Source: Piliocolobus tephrosceles
Taxonomy: Eukaryota > Chordata > Mammalia > Primates > Cercopithecidae
Assembly: GCF_002776525.5 (NCBI RefSeq)
Contig: NC_045441.1
Coordinates: 83,029,954 to 83,093,953, forward strand
Length of the DNA: 64,000 nt
Reading direction: 5' to 3'
Part shown: one piece after another, positions 22,599-34,300 of the stretch
How the letters are laid out: each line of letters opens with the position of its first letter
Numbering within the stretch: position 1 is the first letter of the stretch
Translations under genes and position numbers: made by a program
Notes under the pieces: model-generated
Databases searched by the model: none
What the model was told of the DNA's origin: nothing
Seen by the model: the letters and a program-made list of their open reading frames with translations, nothing else

Positions 22599-24434
22599 AG
22601 CCATATGTTTATTGGACTCTTTGTCCCAAACTCTCTTTCACTTTCTGAAATTGATCTGTTCACATATATAGTAAGCCATAATTACATTTGTGTACCATTC
22701 TCTAATTGCTTTCTTTAAATATGTTTTATTTTGCTCATTTTGTAAAATTGAGAAGATTCTGCTGCTACTTTTGTATCCCTACCACAAATGAGACTTAGAG
22801 TACATAATTCAATAATGGATACTTATCATTGATCAATACTTTTCAGCCTAAGTCGTTAGCTAAGTCACTGTTGACTTAAGACCTGTCTAAGTCAAGTCAC
22901 TGTTGAATCCACATAAATATATTGAAAGTTTCTCCCAGATTTTCTGGAATAGTCAAATATCCTGTCTAGTTGCCCATAGAAATATACGCATTTTTGTCAA
23001 AATGTACATTTCAATTAGGTTTGGCAAATATATCAATTGTAATATGGACATTAAATTGGTATCTAAGTTCATACATAACTTGTGGGTTGTCCCAAATATG
23101 GTTCTCTAGAGTAACTTGAGTCACTTTCTAAACATGATAAAGGGTTTATGGAACAACTTGCGTAAAGATAACACGGACTCACAGAAACAACAGAAATCAA
23201 CGATCAAATTAATTTCTGTAGTAAAGGGAGATAATTATGAATATTCCTTAAATACCAGAGAGACATATACACTAAATTATTATTAATAAATAGAAAGCAT
23301 GAAATCGCATGAACAACAAAGTGATAAAGAACTTAACAAGGGAAAGAGCTGACATTTAAATTTAACTTACGCTATCATAAACACTATAGACTACATTGTT
23401 AACTATGTTTTCTTCTCCAAGGGAAGGCTGAGGGGAAATAAGCTGTGACCCTATACAAGCCATTTATTCTTTTTCTAACTGTTGCATAATCTATAAAATG
23501 AATCTAGAACCTGTATTCCATAAGCTGCTGGACTTGGTTTGCAGATTTCTGAAATATTCATCAGATGAAAATCTAGAAATGTATTTAAATTAGATCAGAT
23601 CAGAGGACATTGCTTTGATTAAAATATGTGTGTGTGAGATTGCAGTCCTACCACTCCATAAGTTTGTCCAAAGTACTCCACAACATGTCTGCACACTGTC
23701 AATGCTCAAGTAGGCCATTTCTAAGGGCTCCTTACATCACAAACTAAATGATTCCATCATTCTATTCTAATTTATTTGGAGCCTGCCTCCATATGTCTAA
23801 TCTTAGACCAGACCAGCCTTTGCATGTTAGAAAGCCAAGAAGCTGTTTGCCTGTTTATTGGTGTTTGCTTGGTTTCACAGTGACATCAACTTATAAAAAG
23901 GCTAACTCTATAAAAGACTGAAATTAAGGACCCACAAAAAGAATTTCCAGCACTTGTCATTTCTGCTGGATTCTGAATGACTCATGCCTCCCAACAAGAT
24001 CCTGAATTTGGAAGCTGTATATTCAAATGCCAGAAGGATTTAGATGTGAATGTGCAGACAGATGCATAAATAAAATGACTGGCACTGATTTCTTATTTTT
24101 CTTCATAAAATAAATGCTGTGATTCTGGCTAATCTTGTCACAGCCATTGTGCCATAAAAGAAGGTATTAAAATCAGTCAACTTTTTATCCACATCTAAGA
24201 TTTGCTCTACCTGAACTTGTGGATGTACTTAGGAATGCAGTATCTGAAACTAAGGGGAAAAATGTTTAGGCACATTGGAAAGAAATCTATAGCATTTCTC
24301 CCTTAGAGAAAGAAGAAATAATTTTTAAAAGAAAACGATTTTTGCAGACATTTGAATACCAGTATTTATCCTTATTTTTCTCCTGCATAGATGAACAGAC
24401 CAAATTGGATTACTTTTTTGGGGTTTTTAGGATC
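22599..24434. other. Unique sequence, no gene recognised
   Basis: About 1.8 kb without a recognised repeat. Short open frames only. Confidence 0.4.
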
Positions 24435-24452
24435 TTTTTTTTTTTTTTTTTT
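24435..24452. repeat. Poly(T) run, 18 bases
   Basis: An isolated T homopolymer. No retroposon body recognised next to it. Confidence 0.9.
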
Positions 24453-24639
24453 ACCCTCTAGTTTATTTTATATATAATTACCATAAAACAAATACCACTT
24501 AGGTCACTTATCTAATGAACAACATACAAATGTTTAATTTCTCCAGGATCTGGCTTCAGTACACTTTTCAGTCTGCTCCTCAGGGTGCTCCTATATGTAG
24601 CTTATGCTCCTGTCAAGGTTTATGACTCATTATTACTAT

Positions 24640-24975
24640 TAATACCCATTATTTTTTTTCTCCCCTGCACCTTGTTCTAGCTCCTCTTCCAGGAATGCTA
24701 TTCTCATATTGCCACATGTTTATATTTTAGTCAACATGAAAGACTCAACTTATTAGCCTTCTCTGGTCACTTTTGCCAAAACTAATTTTTACCAGACATG
24801 TATTTTATTCTTTACATATAACCTATATCAATTTCTTAATTTCTTCCTTGCATTTATGCCTTGTCTTTAGTATAAATTTTTTGAAAACACAGATAATGCA
24901 TTCATTTCAGTATCTTACTAGAATTTAACAAATTTTCTGGTGCAGAATAGACATGCAATGCACTTCCATATATTT
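24640..24975 (+). repeat. L2 (LINE-2) fossil, plus strand
   Basis: Order and text follow the L2 3' end: CACCTTGTTCTAGCTCCTCT, TCCAGGAATGCTATTCTCAT, a CTCTGGTCAC block near 24762, then an AGTATAAATTTTTTGAA block and a terminal stretch near CTGGTGCAGAATAGACATG. It is diverged and indel-rich. Confidence 0.65.
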
Positions 24976-25924
24976 TTGAAAAAATCTCTTCCCCTAAGAT
25001 ATGGGCAAAGTAACTCTAGATGTAGCCAAAGTACGATCCTGTGCAGAAGCAGATGATTGGTGCTCAAATCAGAGTGTGTGAATCAGCAATAAAAATATTC
25101 CATTCAATTCTAATAATTTCCAGAGAATAGTAATTTTCCATAACCATTGCACAACTCTTTACTACGTACTGTTACAGTAATGGGGAGAAGAAACTCAGCT
25201 CAAAAAGAGTTCTCTGGAGTAATGGGCAAGTTTATTTTGTACAAAGTCATCAAGAAAAAGTGAACTTAATTTTTTTCTTTTATGTAATTTCAAAATTGTG
25301 CTTCTGATAATTAATTACAAAACACATTCCCTCAAGAGTGCTGGTCAACAAAAAGAGGGTAATATTAATGGGGTTTTTATTATTATTGGCTTATCAAGGA
25401 CAGTAGCTACAACTGTGTTAGTCTTCCCTTACCATGTTTTGATATATATTGAACCAAATTTTTCTACTGTCACATATAATTTAATGAAGAGTAAAATATG
25501 CTGTATTAGCAGAATTTGGACTGCTGAAAAAGTCAAATTCAAATTAGCTTAGTCTTTGGAATTAAGTGCTTTAACATATCTCTAAGTGTCTTTTACATGG
25601 TATCTCAATTTTAGATGCATAAATTCTATCCATAATGCTATGCTTCTTAAAAACAGAATGAATAAAAGTTAGTGATTTAGTATCTATGATTAGGTAGCAC
25701 ACCTCTTTGTAATAGCACCTTAAAGAAAGGGTAATTTCCTATTTGATACTGTTTACATTAAATGACATCTGCTCAATGTTAATTTGTTACAGTTCCCATT
25801 TCAATTAATAATCAATTCAGAAAGATTACAGGTTGAAATATTAAAGCGTTCTATTGGTCTGGATCATAGTAGAGAATAAACTGGCATATAAAAGATCTCT
25901 TAGGATATTTCTTTTAGCACATAT
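24976..25924. other. Unique sequence, no gene recognised
   Basis: No repeat recognised. An 84-codon plus-strand frame at 25298-25552 has no distinctive features. Confidence 0.4.
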
Positions 25925-25999
25925 ATTTTTTAAAGCGCATATTTTATTAAAACATAAGTTACAAGTAAACACATCCTTATAGCCAGCAACCTGATCAAT
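25925..25999 (-). mobile_element. L1M fragment, minus strand (left part, split)
   Basis: The run around AACATAAGTTACAAGTAAACACATCC and AGCCAGCAACCTGATCAATAAATAG matches antisense L1M 3' UTR text. It continues at 33740 beyond a later L1 insertion, so it is the left half of the interrupted host element. Confidence 0.6.
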
Positions 26000-26377
26000 A
26001 AATAGAACTTTAGAGGAGTAGGCATAACAAGATAGCTAAATAGAATCCATCAGTGATTTTTAACCCCCTACAGGAATAGCAAATTGAGCAACTATCCTCA
26101 TCAAAAAATACCTTCGTAAGACCCGAAAACCAGGCGAGCAATCACAGTACCTGGTTTCAACATCATATCAAGGAAAGAGCCACTGAAGAAAGACAGTCTT
26201 GAATTGTGGAGACCACCCTTCCCCCATCCCGCAGAAGTGTCTGCATAGCATGAAGAGAGAATCTGTGTGCTTGGGGAAGGGAGACTTCAGGGATCCTGGG
26301 ACATTGCATTGGAACTCAGTGCTGCTCTATTATAGCAGAAAGCAACACACGGCATAATCTGGCCTGCACTCATGGTG

Positions 26378-27850
26378 GGAGCATTTAGACCAGCCCTAGC
26401 CAGAGAGGAATTGTCCATCCCCGAAGTCAGAACATAAGTTATGGATAGCCCCATCGACATGGGCTAAAGTGAGCTGGGGTCCTATACAAATTTGAAAGAA
26501 AGTCTAAGCCACAAGGAATGCAATTCCTAGGCAAGTCCTGGTGCCATGCTGGGCTTGGAGTCAGTGGACTTGGTGTACACACAACCTAGTGAGACACCAG
26601 CTTGGGGCAGCCAAGGGAGTGCTTATGTTACCCCTTCCCCAATCCTAGATAGTGCAGCTCACAGTTTAGGAAGACACTCTTTCCTTCCACTTGAGGAAAG
26701 GATAGGGGAGAATAAGAAGGACATTACCTTTCAACTTGGATACCAGCTCAGCCACAGTAGAGTAGGGTACCAGGCAGAGTTTTAAGGCCCCCATTTCAGA
26801 CCAATATCCAAGAGGGAGCATTCAGGCCAGAACTAGCCAGAGTGGAGCTCCCCATCTCAGTTGTCAGAACTTGAGTTCCAGTAAGCCTCATCACCGCTGG
26901 ATAAAGCACTCTGGTGTCCTAAATAAACACAAAAAGCATTCGAGACCACAAGGAATGCAATTCTTGGGCAAGTCTTGGTGCTGTCCTGGGTTCACAGGGC
27001 ACATGACCTAGTGAGACACCAGGCAGGGCAGCCAGGAAAGTGCTTGCACCACCCTTCCCCCGACCCCAGGCAGTGCAGCTAACGTTTCCAGGAGAGACTA
27101 TTTTCTTTCACTTGAGCAGAGGAGGGGGAGAGTAAAGAATTCTTTGTCATACAACTTGGATAACAGCTTAGCCACAGTAAAATAAAGCACCAAGCAGAGT
27201 CCTGAAGCCCCCATTCTAGGCCTTAGCTCTTGGATAACCTTTCTAGACACACCTTGAGCCAGGAGGGAGCCCATTGCCTTGAAAGAAAGGACCCAGTTCT
27301 TTCTTGGGTCTTGAATATGCATCAGCAGGATTCAGGCATTACCCACCATTGGCCTGGGGTGGGTGTGAACATGGGGCAAGACTTACTCTACTTGATGAAA
27401 GGAAAGAGAAGAGTAAAAACGACTTAGTCTTGCAACTTGGGTATAAGCTCAGCCACAGTAAACTAAAGCACTAAGTAGATTCCTAATGTTCCTCACTTCA
27501 GGCCCTAGCTACCAGACAGCATTTCTAGACCAACCCTGGGCCAGAAAGGAACCTGTTGCCCTGTTGGGAAAGACACAACCCTGGCTGGCTTTACCATCTG
27601 CTGACTAAAGAGCCCTCAGACCTTTAATAAATTTCAATGGTAGCTAAGCAATAGTCAGCACAGGCTTTGGGTGAGACTCAGTACTGTGCTAATGTCAAGT
27701 CTGACCCAGCATGGTCTTAGTGTGGTGGACACAGGGATTACTGTTTCACTCCTCCCCAAACTCCAGGCAGGACAACATGGAGAAAGAGACTCAGTTAGTT
27801 TAGAGGAAAGTAAGGGAAGAGAACAAGAGACTCTGAATGATACTCTGGGT
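26378..27850 (+). repeat. L1 5' UTR of four diverged tandem monomers
   Basis: Unit A 26378-26816 (439 bp), B 26817-27236 (420 bp), C 27237-27516 (280 bp) and D 27517 to about 27850. Shared blocks recur in order: GGAGCATT...CAGCCCTAGCCAGAG (A) with CATTCAGGCCAGAACTAGCC (B); CACAAGGAATGCAATTC (A, B); CTCAGCCACAGTA (A, C) and CTTAGCCACAGTA (B); GCACCAAGCAGAGTCCT (B) and GCACTAAGTAGATTCCT (C). C and D are shorter by internal deletion. The unit presumably carried promoter activity in the living element. Confidence 0.8.
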
Positions 27851-28179
27851 AATTCTCTAGGATAGTAGCCAAGATGACCAGGGAAGTATCTCTACAAGTC
27901 AATAAAAGCCACCGTGTTACTGGGCTTGGGGCACCCTCTAATGTAGATATGGCTGCAGGGACCAAACTTAGATCACAACACTCAATACCCTTTGAATACT
28001 TGGAAAGTCTTCTAAAGAAAGACATGTACAACAAGCCCAGACTGTGATGACAACAACAAATACCCAAGTCATCAATGCCCACACATTGATGAACACCCAC
28101 AAGCATCAAGGTCATCCAGAAAATCACGACCTCACAAAACAAACCAAGTAAGGCACCAGTGACTAATCCTGGAGTGTCA

Positions 28180-29330
28180 GAAATATGTGACCTTTCAGAC
28201 AGAGAAGTTAAAATAGCTGTTTACAGAAAGTTAAACAAAATTCAAGACACCACAGATTAGGAATTAATTATATGAGATAAATTTAACAAAATGATTTAAA
28301 TACTTTAAAAAAATCAACCAAATTCTGAAGCTGAAAAATTTAATTGCTATACCGAAGAATGCATCAGTCTCTCAATAGCAGATTTTTTTTTTAACAGAAG
28401 AAAGCAATAGTGAGCTTAAAGACTGTCTGAAAATGTATACACAGAGGAGACAAACAAAAAAAGAATATAAAATAATTCAACATGCCTACGAGATGTAGGA
28501 AGTAGCCTCAAAAGGACAAATCTAAGTTATTGACCTTAAAGCGTAAGTAGAGAGATTTGGACTAGAAAATTTATTCAAAGGGATAATAACAGAGAACTTC
28601 TCAACCCTAGAGAAAGATATCAATATCCAAGTACAAGAAGGTTATCAAATACCATGCAGATTTAACCCAAATAAAACTATCTCAAAACATTTAGTAATCA
28701 AGCTTCCAAAGGCAAAGGATAAAGAAAGAATCCTAAAAGTGACAAGAGAAAAGAAACAAATACATACAAAGAAGCTCCAAAATGTCTGGCAGCAGACTTA
28801 TCAATAGAAACCTTACAGGTTAGGAGAGAATCACATGACATATTTTAAATGCTGAAGGAAAAAAATATTTTCTTTTAGAATCAATTGTTCCAGGAAAATA
28901 TCCTTCAGACATGAAGGAGAGATAGAGACTCTCCCATACAAACAAAAGGTGAAAGATTTTATAAACAGGAGACCTGTTTTGCAGGAAATGCTAAAGAGAG
29001 CTATTCAATACGAAAGAAACAGATGTTAATAAGCAATAAGAAATCTTCTAAATGAAAAAGACCACCGGGAATAGCAAGCACAAAGAAAAATACAAATATC
29101 ATAACACTGTAATTGTTGTATCTAAACTTCTCATGTAATGAGTAGGAAGACTTAAAGATGAAATGATTAAAAGTGATAACTGACAACTTTTCAAGATAGA
29201 AACAGTATAATAAGATGCAGAAAGAAACACAAGTCAAAAAGTGGAAAGATGAATTTAAAGTGTAGAGTTTTTATTAGTTTTCATTTTGAATGTTTTATTG
29301 TTTGTTTTTGCAATCAGTGTTGCCACCAGT
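28180..29330 (+). pseudogene. L1 ORF1 remnant, heavily decayed
   Basis: The region between the 5' UTR and ORF2. Recognisable text lies around 28585-28800, where codons matching the ORF1 RNA-binding part appear (the block before CAAGTACAAGAAGGTTATCAA and the AAAGGCAAAGGATAAAG block). Stops and frameshifts are frequent and no long frame remains. Limits are approximate. Confidence 0.6.
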
Positions 29331-29525
29331 TTAAAATGATGGGTTATAAGAAGTAATTTGCAAGCTTCATAGTTCTCTCAAATTTTAAAAACTACAACAG
29401 ATACACAGAAAATAAAAATCAAGAAATTAAAATATAGCACCATAAAAATAACTTTCATAATAAGGAAGACAGGGAGGAAGGAAAAAAGGAAGGGAAACCA
29501 CAAAACCACCAGAAAAAAATTAAAA

Positions 29526-32500
29526 ATGGCAGGAGTAAATCCTTGCTTATCAATAATAACCTCAAATGTAAATGGATGAAGCTATCCAATCAAAAGACAT
29601 AGAGGATGTAAATGGATGAAATGCAATCCCAACATTCTGCTGCCTACAAGAAATATACTTCTCCTATAAAGACACACAAAGACTAAAAATGAAAGAATAG
29701 AAAAAGATATTTCATGCAAATAGAAGCCAAAAAGCAGGAGCAACTATACTTACAGCAAATAAAATAAATTTCAAGACAACAAACAAAAAAGAAGACAAAA
29801 ATGTCATTAAACGTTGATAAAGAGGTCAATTCATCAAGATGATATAGTAATTATAAATATAAAGCAAATATTACTAGGGCTAAAGAGAGAGACCTCAACA
29901 CAATAATAGCTGGATAATTCAACACCCCATTTTCATCATAGAACAGATCACCTAGACAGATAATCAACAAAAAGCCTAAGACTTATTCTGCAGTATTGAC
30001 CAAATGGACCTAATAGATGTCTATATAACATGTCATTCAGTGACTGCAGAATACACATTCTCCTCAGCACATGTATCATTCTTAAGGATATAACATGTTT
30101 GACCACAAAACAAGCATTAAAACATTCAAAGAAATTGAAATCACATCAAGTATCTACTCTAACCACAAGGGAGTAAAACTACAAATCACTAACAAGAGGA
30201 ACTTCAGAAACTATACAAATGCATGGTAAGTAAACAATATGCTTCTAAAAGACCAGCGAGCCAATGAAGAAATTAAGAAGAAAATTTTTAAAAATGTCTT
30301 AAATGAAAATGAAAACACAACACACCAATACCTATGAGATACAGCTAACGTAGTACTAAGAGGAATGTTTATGTTATAGCTATAAGTGTTTATGTCAAAA
30401 AAGAAGATAAACTTCAGATAAACAACCTAATGATGCATCTTACAGAACTAAAAAAGCAAAAGCAAACTGTTCCCAAAATTAGTAGAGAAAACATAAATCA
30501 GAGCAGAAATAAATTTGAACAAAAAATACAAAATATCAATGAAGTGAAAAGTTTCTTTTTGAAAAGATAAACAAAATAAGCAAAAGCTTAGCCAGACTAA
30601 CAAAAAAGAGAGAAGACTCAAGTAAATAAAATCAGAGAGGAAAAAGGAGATATTACAACTGATGCCACAGAAATTCAAAGGATCATTACAAAATACTGTG
30701 AGCAATTATATGCCAGTTAATTTGAAAACCTAGAAGAAATGGCAAAATTCTACATATATACAACCTACCAAGATTGAATCATGAACAAATTCAAAACCTT
30801 AGAAGATTAATAACAAATAATGACATCAAGGCTGTAATAAAAAGTCTCCCACCAATAAAAAAACTTGGGATCAGATAACTTCACAGCTGAATTACACCAA
30901 TTGTTTAAAGAACTGATACCAATCCTACTCTAACTATTCCAAAAAATAGAGAGAAATGAAATACTTCCAAACTCATTCAATGAGGCCAGTATTACGCTAA
31001 TACCGAAACCAGGCAAAGAAACATGAAAAGAAAAAAAAGAAAGAAGGAAGGAAGGAAGGAAGAAAAAAGAGAGAGAGAAAGAAAAGGAAAAGAAAAGAAA
31101 GAGAACCACAGGCCAATATTTCTGATAAACACTGATACAAAAATCCTCAATAAAATATTTTTTAAAAACAAATTCAACAACACATTAAAAAGATCATTCA
31201 TCATAACCAAGTGAGATTTATCCCAATGATGCAAAGATGGTTTAACATATGCAAGTCAGTCAATGTGCTACATCCTGTCAACAGAATGAAAAACACCATC
31301 ATATGATCATTTTAATTGATACTGACAAGACATTTCATAAAATTCAACCTCCCTTCATGATGAAAAACAAATCCCTCAAAAAAACGGGTATGGAATGAAC
31401 ATACCTCCACACAATAAAAGCTGTATATGACAGACCCACAGCTGGTATCATGAATTGGGAAAAACTGAAAGCCCTTCTTCTACAATCTGGAGCACAACAA
31501 GGAGGCTCACTTTCAGCACTGTTATTTGACATCATACTGGAAGTCCTAGCAGTTAGAATGAGAAAGAAATCAAGAGCCTCCAAACTTGATAGGAAGTCAA
31601 ATTATCCTTGTTTTCAGATGATATGATCTTATATTTGTAAAAAATCTAAATACTCCACCAGAACCTATTAGAACTGATCAACAGATTCATTAAAGATGCT
31701 GGGTACAAAATCATTACAGAAAAATTGGTAGCATTTAAATGTGAACAATATGAAAAAGAAATCAAGAAAGTAATCCAATTTACAAAAGCTATAAATAAAA
31801 TAAAATACCTAGGAATACATTTAACCAAGTAAGTGAAATATCGCTACAATAAAAATTACAAAATATTGATGAAAGATATTGAAAAGGACACAGAAAGTGA
31901 AAAGATATTCTATGCTCATGGATTGGAAGAGTTAATATTGTTAAAATGTGCATACTACCAAAAGCAATCTACACATTGAATGCAACCCTACCAAAATAAC
32001 AATGAACCTCTTTGCAGAAATAGAAACAGTAATCCTAAAATGTATATGGAACCACAGAGCTAGAATAGCCAAAAGCTATCCTGAGCAAAAAGAACAAAAT
32101 TGGAAGAATCACATTACTAGCTTCAAATTATCTTACTGAGATATAGTAACCAAAAGAGCATGGTACTGACATCATAACAGACATACAAACCAATGAAATA
32201 GAATGGAGTACCCAGAAAAAAAATATCCGTACATCTACAATGAACTCATTTTCGACAAAGTTGTCAAGAATATACATTAGGGAAAGGACAGTCTTCAATA
32301 AATGGTGCTGAGAAAATTGGATATCCATATGCAGAAGAATAAAAATAGGCCCCTATTGCTCATAATATGCAAAAATCAAAACAAAATGAATTAAAGACTT
32401 AAATTAAGACCTCCAACAATAAAAATATGAAAAGAAAACTTTGGGGAAACTCAGAAGGTCATTGGTCTGGGCAAAGATTTATTGAGTCATACCCCACATG

Positions 32501-33318
32501 CACAGGCAACCAAAGCAAACATGGATAAATAAGATCACATCAACTTAAAAAGCTTCTGCATGGCAAAGGGAAACAATCAAAGAAGTGAAGAAACAATGCA
32601 CAAAATGAGGGAAAATATTTGCAAACTATCCATCTGACAGGCATTTAACAACTAAAATATATAAGGAGCTCAAACAACTCAAAAAGAAAAATAATAATTC
32701 AATTTAAAAATTGGCACACTATCTAAACAGACATTTCTCAAAAGTAGACATAAGCATGGCATACAGGTATATAAAAAGGCACTCAACATCCTTGAACATA
32801 ATAGAAATGCAAATCAAAGCTAAAATGAGTTATTATGTCACCCTAGTTATGGGGTTTTTATACAAAAGACAGGCATTAACAAATGTTGGCAAGGATATGG
32901 AAAAGGGAACCCTCATACCCTGTTGGTGGGTATGTAAATTAGTACAGCTGCTACGGAGAGTACTATGGAGGATCTTCAAAAAAGCAAAAATACAACTACC
33001 ATAAGATCCAGCAATGTAACTTTTAAGTATGTACCCAAAAGAAAGTAAATGAGTATACTGAAGAGATATCTACACTCCCATGTTTATTGTAGCATTATTC
33101 ACAGTAGGTAAAATATGGAATTAACTTGTGTGTCCATCAACAGAGGGATAAGGAAAATGTGGTATATGCGCAATGGAGTACTATTCAGTCATAAAAAGGA
33201 AAGGGATGAGATCCTGTTATTTGCAACAACATAGATGGAACGGTAGAATACATTAAGTGAAATAAATAAGATGCATAAAAACAAATTTTGCATGCTCTCA
33301 CTCATTTGTGGGAGCTAA
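29526..33318 (+). pseudogene. L1 ORF2 remnant, full span but broken
   Basis: It starts at ATGGCAGGAG (29526) and ends at TAA 33316-33318, after the usual C-terminal block. Endonuclease, reverse-transcriptase and C-terminal regions can be followed in order, but frameshifts and stops are frequent. Longer surviving pieces are 31948-32139 (63 codons, post-RT region) and 32711-33004 (97 codons, C-terminal region). A purine microsatellite has expanded within it at 31024-31106. Confidence 0.8.
31024..31106 (+). repeat. Purine (GAAA/GGAA)n tract within L1 ORF2
   Basis: About 80 bp of only A and G, with four GGAA units near 31046-31061 and GAGAGAGA near 31070. L1 normally has a short A-rich stretch here, so the tract has grown after insertion. 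Confidence 0.9.
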
Positions 33319-33863
33319 AAATTAAAACAATTGAACTCAGGGAGATGGAGAGTAGAAGGATGGTTACCAGAGAGTGAGAAGGGTAGTGGGTGGTGTGATG
33401 GGAGGAAGTGGGGATTGTTAGTGGGCAGAAAAGTATATAGTCAGATAGAATAAATAAGACTTAGTACTTGATAGCACAAAAAGTTGTATACAGTCAACAT
33501 TGATCTCTTATACGTTTTAAACGAACTAAAACAGTATAATCGGAATGTCTGAAACACAAAGAAATGACAAATGCTTGAGGTGATGGATCCTCACTTACCC
33601 TGATGCAATTACTACACATTGAATGCCTGTAACAAAATATCTCACCTACCCCATAAATATATATACCTACTAAGTACCTGTAAAAATTAAAAATATAAAT
33701 AAAAATATCATTTGAACATTAAAAAAAGAGAAATAGAACACTGTTAGAGTTCTGTAATATCCATCATGCTGTGTCACAGTCCCTTTGCATCGAAAGAATC
33801 ACTACTCTTAACTTTTCATCCCACGATAGGCCAATTTTTCTTGTGTGGATTAGATATATAGCT

Positions 33864-33885
33864 AGATGATGGATGGATGGATGAC

Positions 33886-33932
<47 letters not shown>

Positions 33933-33942
33933 NNNNNNNNNN

Positions 33943-34007
<65 letters not shown>
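33864..34007. repeat. (GATG)n/(GATA)n microsatellite, contains N gap
   Basis: A short GATG start (33867-33883) is followed by near-perfect GATA repeats to 34007, except for 10 N at 33933-33942. The antisense frames that read as serine-isoleucine-tyrosine-leucine repeats are chance products of this tract and are not proteins. Confidence 0.97.
33933..33942. other. Assembly gap, 10 N, in the GATA repeat
   Basis: Ten N with the same GATA phase on both sides. The true repeat length is unknown. Confidence 0.97.
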
Positions 34008-34008
<1 letters not shown>

Positions 34009-34300
34009 ACAGGCGGACTTATTGGCATATGTGTCTGGTTTCTTGTGCTCACATTTGTGGTTTTTCCAAGCCATTCATATTACTGCCTGTGATGATATTT
34101 TGTTAATTTCACTCTGATACAGTATTCTATTTTAGAAATATAAGATTATTTGTTTATCTATTTCATTCTTGAAGCACATTCAGGTTAATTCTAGTTTGAA
34201 ACTAAATTGAACAAAGCTGCAACAAATATTCTTTGTTTTCTAAAATGGGATTGCTGAGTCACAGGGTATACATAGGATCAGCTTTATTAAATATTTGATG

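Larger units (their letters stand above)
26000..33739 (+). mobile_element. Near full-length old L1 (L1PB/L1MA-type), plus strand
   Basis: From about 26009 (a degenerate start resembling AACAAGATAGCTAAATAGAA of L1 5' ends) to an A-rich end near 33720, in the order 5' UTR, ORF1, ORF2, 3' UTR. TSD AAATAGAAC occurs at 26000-26008 and 33731-33739. It is about 7.7 kb, longer than a standard 6-kb L1 because of a 2-kb 5' UTR built of diverged monomers. ORFs are heavily mutated. The insertion site lies within an antisense L1M. Confidence 0.88.
33740..34300 (-). mobile_element. L1M fragment, minus strand (right part, split)
   Basis: Continuation of the element at 25925: antisense text such as GTGTCTGGTTTCTTGTGCTC, CAGTATTCTATTTTAGAAATA, GAAGCACATTCAGG and TGAACAAAGCTGC. 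The GATA microsatellite at 33864-34007 has grown inside it. The two halves were one element before the 7.7-kb L1 inserted. Confidence 0.7.

Noticed and set aside
33816..34074. Minus-strand frames rich in Ser-Ile-Tyr-Leu repeats
   Set aside because: Translation of the GATA microsatellite across an N gap; no gene.
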